From positions 16,655,228 through 16,719,227 of the forward strand of contig CM034241.1 of NCBI GenBank assembly GCA_019916065.1: DNA of 64,000 nucleotides, written 5' to 3'. The DNA comes from Vitellaria paradoxa. Lineage: Eukaryota > Streptophyta > Magnoliopsida > Ericales > Sapotaceae. The position numbers were made by a program, and so were the translations under genes. Below the pieces are notes generated by a model. It made no database searches. It was not told where the DNA came from and saw nothing but the letters and a program-made list of their open reading frames with translations. This document shows, piece after piece, positions 57,030 through 64,000 of the stretch (its first letter is position 1; each line of letters starts with the position of its first letter).

Positions 57030-60000
57030 AGCAACTGTCGCTAATACTTTCTTGCCACATGGTGCAAGCCTTGGCGCTAATACTCGCCACATGGAGGGAA
57101 ACCAGTAGCGACCGTTATTTTTTTAATTTTTTAAATTATTTTTTTAATTTTAGTTATTGTTTTTTAGCAATCGCTTATGGTGATTGTAATAAGCTATTTT
57201 TTAAATAATTTTTTAATTATTTATTAATTTTTTGAATTTAATTATTTATTTTATATTATTTAAAATTATTTATTTTAGAATATTTATTTCTAGATTATTT
57301 TTTTTACTATAATTTTAATTGCATTTGCATTATATGCATGTAGCTAGTAAGATTTTTTTTTTAAATGAAATATTAATAATGTTATAAAATAGAACAAAAA
57401 TCTTTATTTATATATACAAAAATAGTATGAAATTTAATTACAAAATTTTATATATACAAGCGTAATTCATAAAAGAAAAAAAAAACCAAAAGTCTATCTA
57501 ATGGTCGATCAGCTCCAAAATCAGTCCAGTCTAGGAGGGCCAATCACCATCGTTCGGGTCCTATAATAAAATAATAACCGAATGATTAAAAACAACAAAA
57601 CAAAAATAAATTTATAAAAATTTAATCAACTCTAAATATGAAAATTAAAATTTCTAACCTGAGTAGCACTGCCATGGCTCTAACTCTGAGATAAGCACCT
57701 CTTTATCTCGGCCATCATCTCTGCTTGAAGCGATGCCTTTTGCACGTCCATCTTTGCCCAAATGGTCTGAAGTAAGTTCTCGTTGTAGTGTCTGGCCTGG
57801 GACGAGTTAGTTGCGGATAACTCTACTCATGTGATAGATCGACGTGGAATGCTCATGCCTCACGTGTGTATCTGTGGTTGTCCTATCCAATGATAGAGTA
57901 GAATATCTCATCCTCTGGCTGCTCAGCTAGGCGAGCATCAAATTGAGCTTGTAATTCAAAAATAACAAAAAAAAGATAAGTAACTAAATTATATAAAGAA
58001 AATTCAATATGCTCATTAGCCAAAACAAAGCCTTAATTACCTTAATGGTCCAAATTGTCTGCGAATTCTTATCACGAGTCATCAACCAGACGATCATTTA
58101 ATTAGTCATCTTGCCCCGCTCCGTCAACAGTTGAATGGAAAATTATGTTAATAGCATATTATTGTAGGAAATGAAGATAAATGAAATTTTTACGTGGTAG
58201 ACTAATGTTTTACCTCATGACGGACCTACATAAAGTACCAAGTCCCCACCTTATGCCAAAGGCCCTACATCCCTCTATTCTGTGCATTCCTCGTAACCTA
58301 GTCCTATTTTAATTTTTTGTTGATTAGTTTTTGTAAGATACTATTTATAACTTAAAAATTTAAGAAAAATAAATTCAAATCACAATTCGCTCACCCATAC
58401 TTCTTAGCTCGATCAGTAACGGACGAACTCAACCCACTAGTGGGGGAGGACGCCTGCCCGGACGTGTCGAAGGATGTTTGGGTCATTCTCATGGCCCCTC
58501 CAATGGCCAGATTTTACTTTACTCTTGTGGTCCTTCCATATCTTCCGGTACTTATCATAGCAAACGTCCCAGAACTCTGGAGAAACCCCTTACATTAGCT
58601 TGAAAAAATAAATTACAGATTATTATTTAATGTGTTAAAAACTAATGCATTGTACAGTATAGAACAAACTAAGATATATGAAAACATATTCAGTTACCTG
58701 AATCTCAATCCAAAGGCCCTTGAATGCGTCGGGCAAGAAGGCATCTCAATTGAGGATAGTCAGTGGGAATCTGATTAGATTACGAACTATATGTTCGATC
58801 TATGAGATGAGTGTTTGTCTAATCTTGTAAACTAGGTGGGGCATGCTATTGAACTGTACAGTCATCCACTATAACATGCAGTTCCACTGCGACAATGCCT
58901 TCAGTGGCCTTTTCCCTAACCTGGAAGGCCTACTTGAAGTGATAGAATCTGTTGTATATAAAATAATTTGTTTAATGAACAAAATGACAATATTTTAGCA
59001 GCAAAAAAATATCTTAATATAAAGATTTATACTAGGCGCTGCATGGTTAAACCCTGAAGGTGCTTGACTGTATGTCAAAGGATGCGCCGGCATGGATGAT
59101 GCCGGCAGGACCACGTCTGTCAAGCTACTGCCTGTGCAGGAGAGGCTGAGACGCACAGCCATCGTCCAAGGATCAAATCTCCTTCCAAAGCATCCAAACA
59201 TGTTTGTTTACATGTTCAAAAGATAGATTTATTAAAATTTTACAGAAATAAATATTTAAATTAAATTTTGTTTGGATAAAAAGTGCATAACATTTCACCG
59301 ATCATGTATGTTAACGATATCTCCTTCAATGGTCTCTCTGACCCAATTAACATCCTCTCACGTTGGACGATTGCACCCTAGTCAAGAGCTTATTGGGCGA
59401 ATGCATCAATATCTAGCTCATCGCATTCGATCTGATGCACCCCCTTTTAGCATTTTAACCATAATTTGCCAGTTAGGATCTGCTGGATTTCAGACACAAT
59501 AAACTTACTCTGCCATCGATACCAATATGTAGGTTTCATAACTTATTCGCTCATCTCAATATAACAAATTGTTAAAGTTTACCAAAGCCAAGTACTTATC
59601 AATTTTAAACCATAGATTGGATTGGCCCAATCACACTTAAACAGTAAAAATCTCAACCCACGATTATATACTACTTCAACAATATCATTCAATCAACCAT
59701 AGTAGTAACTAGTATCGATGAAAGGATAGTCAATGCCACTATTTTTCGTCACTCGTCTATCATCGACCTGCTTGATGCAAAATCAGAACCCATTAATGTT
59801 GCAAGTTGTGTAACGTCGGGTAGTCATATAAGGACAATCAACTAGGTACATTTCATCAATCAAAGCAAAATCACTAGTTCTTCATAAATTGCACACTTAC
59901 GCAGTTCACGTAATAATTAAATACAACTATATGAAAGTAATACGATAAGAATATATAAAAGTACATGTAAACATTAAATAGGTATGTAATTCTTAAACCA

Positions 60001-60330
60001 GTTGTGAAACAATTGATAATGGGACTGCTGAATTTGGCTATCTGTCATACGAGGCATATCCTATTTGAACTCATTGATATCTCTTTTGCAACGCACATCA
60101 GATTATGTTATCGACAAGTATGATAATTTAGACAAAAAATGAACAATTTACTCTTTCTAATGAGGAATGACTTATTGAGCCAACGCCACAACTAATGGGG
60201 TGTTGAAGAGCACGAATTGGTGAGCTTGGATCTACTCGATGTGATTGAGATCAAATGACGTGCCCTCCGCAACAAGACCTTCATTAATCTGCTCTAGCTT
60301 GGTGATTAGACATCAATTGTTACATATTTA
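57030..60330 (-). mobile_element. Eroded CACTA element relic
   Basis: The left edge has TGTCGCTAATAC, GGCGCTAATACTCGCC and AGTAGCGACCG, the same subterminal motif as the 27701 element. The minus strand from about 59850 reads TTRRYTTCNINGF, VTKNSGIDYPFIDTSYYYG and LRFLLFKCDWANPIYG, a DUF4216 segment parallel to FVTARRYTTCDVNGF and FLLFKCDWVDPIRG at 32990-33190. Further left come second-gene remnants (SGFNHAAP near 59060; HIVRNLIRFPLTIL near 58770; a Lys/Trp-type core near 58550-58440). Stops are frequent. The left TIR is absent, and the LTR at 57026 abuts it, so the Athila-like element probably inserted into this relic or deleted its end. Confidence 0.75.
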
Positions 60331-60334
60331 TATA

Positions 60335-61828
60335 TTCAAATTACACTTGCACACCTCATAAAAAGATATAAAATCTATGTTTTGTGCAGATTTCATCCCC
60401 ATATCTCCAAAGTGGAATATGTGTTGATTTTCATCACAAAAACAAGAAATTGAGCTACATTGAGGGTGTTGAGAAGAAAGCATGCTGCACAACACATCAA
60501 AGGATTGAAGCTATTTCAGAAGAAGAAGAAAATTCAGTTGAAATCAGTGCAAAGAAATCAGAATCACTATTCTGGAGATTTCTGCAGCAGGGGATCGTAT
60601 TCGAATATGGTTTTACTGTATTCGAATATAAGCTTCTTCACAGCAACGAATTCCATGTGACCCCAACTTCCCCATGTGATGTCACCTGCAATCCAGGGAG
60701 GGCAAATCAGGAAAAAAAAGATATAGGAGAGAGAATAAGCCATCATGAGGAGAACATTCGGTTAGAGGAGAGAGAAAAGGAGGAGAGAGAAGGGAGAAAG
60801 AAGGGGAGTGAGACCCACGCGACAGAAAACAGAGAGCATTTTGCTGGGAAGAAATTCAGATTTCGGAGGGGGAGTTTTTGAGAGTTTTTCATGGAGAGTT
60901 CATAGTTTTACATTGGATTTTGAATTCAGCATTAGAGTTTTTGAGATTTACACTTTGAATTCATTTCAATTTCTGTAATCAGATTTTCAAGTCTAAATCC
61001 ATTAAACCTTCAATTTCAGATTGCAATGTCTGCGAATCAGATTTTCATTTCTGTTTTTCTTCTTTTCAACATGCTCGGCTAAGTTTTCTTGAGCCAAGGC
61101 AAGGGTAATGCCCTTCCAATGAATCTCAAGTGGCCGAACTTCATGAATTTACCTTGAGTTTTTATGGTTATCAAATCAATTTGCAGCTGGGTGTCTTAGA
61201 ACTCATTGATTCAAGACCCGATTAATCCAACTTTGCATATCCTATTGATGAGTTCATAGGTGTTGCTTAACTTAGAACTCTCATGACATTGTTGTATGTG
61301 GGTTGCTAGAATTAGAACTCCTATTGTCCTAAAAATAGGTTATGCACATTGAGTGTTTAATCCATGGTTTGTGTCAATTGAAAGTAATTTTCTCAAAAAA
61401 TCAGTACAAATTGATTTGGTAAATTTATAAGCTCTTGGCACTTGAAATTCATTTGGATTGGTATTAAACTTGCCTTGCTCAACTTTCTATCACTTAATCT
61501 TTTAGTTTAAATTCACTTTGCTTTTGGAAAGTTAGTTCAAAATCATCAACCAACCAAATCAGATTTTATTTTCTATTTTGCATTTTTCTGTGAGTTGTGT
61601 TTTGCCAAATTAATCTCCATTAGAGTCATTCACTTCATTACTCCCTAGATCCCTGTGGAAATGACCTGGGACTTACCAGTTATTTTGTGCTTCAACCACA
61701 CCTTGCACTTGGGGGAAAACTTGTCTTGATTTACCTCACTTAACATTTTCTTTAAATTTGAATTTATAATCTGAATATTCATTTGAGCTTTTATCTTGGA
61801 GTGAGGTAATTAAACAAGAACAAGCACA
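60335..61828 (+). mobile_element. 5' LTR (and leader) of the plus-strand gypsy element
   Basis: The sequence up to the primer site behaves as an LTR. An ATTACACTTGCACAC start near 60340 recalls the TGATTACACTTG start of the other Athila-type LTRs. A GA-rich tract lies at 60710-60810, and GCACTTGGGGGAAAACTTGT near 61705 recalls the end of such LTRs. Start and end are approximate. The 165-codon frame at 60384-60881 lies in U3/R and has no recognisable domain. Confidence 0.55.
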
Positions 61829-61833
61829 AATTT

Positions 61834-63672
61834 ATGGCGCCGTTGCCGGGGTGTCAGGTCTCATTTGATAGACTTAAGAGTTTGCTCACCTCAGCTCCCA
61901 TTATGCAGCCACCAGACTGGACTTTACCATTTGAGATCATGTGTGATGCTAGTGATTGTGCCATTGGTGCAGTGCTAGGACAGAGGAGGGATAGGAGACC
62001 ACATGTGTTGTACTATGCTAGTAAAACCCTTAGTGAAGCACAAAGGAATTACACTACTACTGAGAAGGAGTTGCTAGCAGTAGTATATGCCTTGGACAAG
62101 TTCAGATCATACCTGGTAGGTTCTCATGTCATAGTATACACTGACCATGCTGCTTTGAAGTATCTCTTGACCAAACCTGATGCTAAGCCTAGACTTATTA
62201 GATGGATTCTTCTGCTTCAAGAATTTGATTTAGAAATCAAGGACAAAAAGGGAGTTGAAAATGTAGTTGCTGATCACCTTTCTAGACTCCCACATCAAGA
62301 TTTAGCATCTTTTGATTCTCCCATCAATGAGACATTCCCTGATGAGCAGTTGTTCCACATAGACTCTTCTGAGGTACCTTGGTTTGCAGATATAGCCAAC
62401 TACCTAGCTTCAGGTATTGTGCCTTCTCACTGGACCATGTTGGATAGAAGGAAGTTCTTTAGGAATGTGAGACACTTTTTCTGGGATGACCCTTATTTGT
62501 TTAAGTATTGCTCAGATCAAGTCATAAGGAGATGCATACCCGAGAGTGAAGTACAGAGTGTCATTAGTTTTTGTCATACTCTTGCATGTGGAGGTCATTT
62601 TTCAGCTAGGAAGACAGTGGCAAAGATTTTACAGAGTGGATTATTTTGGCCTACCATGTTTAGGGATGTGCATGCCTTTTGTGTTGCTTGTGATAGGTGT
62701 CAAAGGCTTGGTAAGATCACTAGGAGAAACATGATGCCACTTCACCCCATTTATGTGCTTGATATCTTTGACTGTTGGGGTATGGATTTTATGGGACCAT
62801 TTGTGAATTCATTTGGCAATGAGTATATCTTAGTGGCAGTGGATTATGTTTCAAAGTGGATAGAAGCCATACCAACTAAGACCAATGACCACAAGGTAGT
62901 GATAAAATTTTTGAAGGAAAATGTGTTTTCAAGATTTGGAATGCCAAAGGCCATGATAAGTGATAGGGGAACACATTTTTGCAATAGACATGTTGGTCTT
63001 TTGATGAAGAAGTATGGGGTGTTACACAAGGTTGGAACATCTTACCACCCCCAAACAAGTGGACAAGCTGAATTAGCCAATAGAGAGATCAAAAGAATCA
63101 TTGAAAAAACAGTGAATCCCACAAGGAAAGATTGGTCTTTGAAATTGGTTGATGCACTTTGGGCTTATAGGACTGCCTACAAGACTATCCTAGGCATGTC
63201 TCCTTATAGGTTAGTGTATGGAAAAGCTTGTCATCTTCCTGTGGAACTTGAACACAAGGCCTTTTGGGCAGTGAGACATTTTAATGAGAGCATCACTGAA
63301 TCTGGTTTTCAAAGAAAATTGCAACTAAATGAGCTTGAGGAGATTAGGAATGATGCATATGAGAATGCTAAGATCACCAAGGATAGAGTGAAGAAATGGC
63401 ATGATACACATATCCTCAAAAGAGAGTTGTTTGTGGGTCAAAAGGTCTTGTTGTATGACTCAAGGTTACACTTGTTTCCCGGGAAATTGAAGTCCAGATG
63501 GAGTGGTCCATATGTGATTCAGAACATCACTGAGTTTGGGGCTGTTGACATTCAAAATCCAACCTCCAAGAATGTTTTTAGAGTGAATGGACAGAGATTG
63601 AAAGAGTATCATGAGAATTTTGTTGCTGAAGTGGAGAGTTGGGATCTTGAAGATCCCCCAAATTCTGTTTGA
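61834..63672 (+). CDS. RNase H-integrase polyprotein of a deletion-derivative gypsy element
   Basis: An uninterrupted 612-codon frame. Residues 1-6 (MAPLPG) are translated from the primer site. RNase H spans about 7-155: D38 in [17 protein letters not shown]77/E79 in [21 protein letters not shown]104 in [13 protein letters not shown]147 in [10 protein letters not shown]. The integrase zinc finger is at 248-289 (H248, H255, C286, C289). The catalytic core has D318 (WGMDFMGPF), D377 ([11 protein letters not shown]) and E413 ([12 protein letters not shown]), with the D-35-E spacing intact. The C-terminal domain ([20 protein letters not shown]) ends [11 protein letters not shown]. All expected catalytic residues are present. 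Gag, protease and RT are missing; the usual pol runs RT into RNase H about 500 residues further upstream. Whether the ATG is used is unknown. The protein is the undamaged counterpart of the decayed pol at 48825. Confidence 0.88.
   Translation: MAPLPGCQVSFDRLKSLLTSAPIMQPPDWTLPFEIMCDASDCAIGAVLGQRRDRRPHVLYYASKTLSEAQRNYTTTEKELLAVVYALDKFRSYLVGSHVIVYTDHAALKYLLTKPDAKPRLIRWILLLQEFDLEIKDKKGVENVVADHLSRLPHQDLASFDSPINETFPDEQLFHIDSSEVPWFADIANYLASGIVPSHWTMLDRRKFFRNVRHFFWDDPYLFKYCSDQVIRRCIPESEVQSVISFCHTLACGGHFSARKTVAKILQSGLFWPTMFRDVHAFCVACDRCQRLGKITRRNMMPLHPIYVLDIFDCWGMDFMGPFVNSFGNEYILVAVDYVSKWIEAIPTKTNDHKVVIKFLKENVFSRFGMPKAMISDRGTHFCNRHVGLLMKKYGVLHKVGTSYHPQTSGQAELANREIKRIIEKTVNPTRKDWSLKLVDALWAYRTAYKTILGMSPYRLVYGKACHLPVELEHKAFWAVRHFNESITESGFQRKLQLNELEEIRNDAYENAKITKDRVKKWHDTHILKRELFVGQKVLLYDSRLHLFPGKLKSRWSGPYVIQNITEFGAVDIQNPTSKNVFRVNGQRLKEYHENFVAEVESWDLEDPPNSV
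61835..61851 (+). other. Intact tRNA-Asp primer binding site
   Basis: TGGCGCCGTTGCCGGGG is fully complementary to the plant tRNA-Asp 3' end as recalled. It is followed directly by RNase H coding sequence. Confidence 0.9.
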
Positions 63673-64000
63673 ATGGAGGAAGAATTCTGATTTTGTATCA
63701 TAATAGTGTAGGTTCTGTTATACTTTTGGTTTTCTGTTTTCTTTGGTTTTTATAATTTTCTTTCTTTCATATATAAAAAAAAAAAAAATTTAGTTTGCAA
63801 GTTTTAACACATTGGTTTTAGCAAGTTTCATGAAGAATTGAGAATTTCTGCTTTATGTTTTACTGATATTTGAATTTTCAAAGGTTAGAACTGACATGTG
63901 CTATTTGAGGTAGCAACATCACTTGTGGTGGACCTACTTGAGAGTCAAATGGAATAAATACATTTGCTTGATTTGTTTTGGGAGTATAATGCATTAACCA
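63673..64000 (+). other. Region after integrase, element continues
   Basis: AT-rich sequence with a TCTTTGGTTTTTATAATTTTC tract and an A-run at 63776-63789. No polypurine tract or 3' LTR is recognised before the window ends. Confidence 0.5.

Noticed and set aside
60384..60881. 165-codon plus-strand frame with charged C-terminal half
   Set aside because: It lies in the LTR U3/R region, and the charged part comes from GA-rich DNA; no domain seen.
61835..61851. Possible tRNA gene
   Set aside because: Only the 17 bases complementary to the tRNA-Asp 3' end are present, so this is a primer site.

Overview
The window looks like nuclear DNA of a flowering plant, probably a eudicot. It is AT-rich, has GT-AG introns, and is packed with nested plant transposons: Ty3/gypsy elements of Athila-like and Tat-like type, L1-type LINEs, CACTA (En/Spm) elements and AT-rich inverted-repeat elements. 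The only host-type gene seen is a decayed relative of the plant MSP-ankyrin protein VAPYRIN. No bacterial, organellar, rRNA or tRNA genes were seen. The species cannot be named from this sequence alone.

Layout. 1-2260: minus-strand Athila-like remnant (gag, tRNA-Asp-type primer site, LTR). 2265-3765: plus-oriented LTR fragment with a CATG-rich block. 3762-15683: minus-strand Tat-like element, with an RT fragment, protease, gag, primer site and a long LTR. That LTR carries a palindromic minisatellite and a 5'-truncated LINE bounded by a 17-bp target duplication. 15684-27100: very AT-rich DNA holding a CACTA terminus with about 1 kb of GGTTGGTAA repeats, long-TIR inverted-repeat elements, LTR remnants, a 50-bp minisatellite and a gypsy gag relic. 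27701-37030: a structurally complete 9,330-bp CACTA element flanked by TCA duplications and inserted in an older LTR-like sequence. 39590-41496: the VAPYRIN-like pseudogene. 41930-43100: a degenerate satellite of about 170 bp. 43687-47880: LINE tail, LTR-like sequence and two minus-strand decayed ORFs. 48825-57026: minus-strand Athila-like element (pol, protease, gag, primer site, 5' LTR) whose gag is split by a solo LTR. 57030-60330: eroded minus-strand CACTA relic. 60335-64000: plus-strand gypsy element running off the window.

Two items stand out. First, the CACTA element has an almost intact transposase gene: one in-frame amber codon and one apparently mutated splice donor are the only lesions seen. 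It also has an apparently intact 7-exon second gene (474 codons), three internal direct repeats and a terminal array of GGTCGCTA motifs. Second, the element at 60335 has a 612-codon open frame coding for RNase H and integrase. This frame begins inside the tRNA-Asp primer binding site, because gag, protease and RT are missing and the join falls exactly at the end of the primer site. Both suggest non-autonomous or recently active transposon biology.
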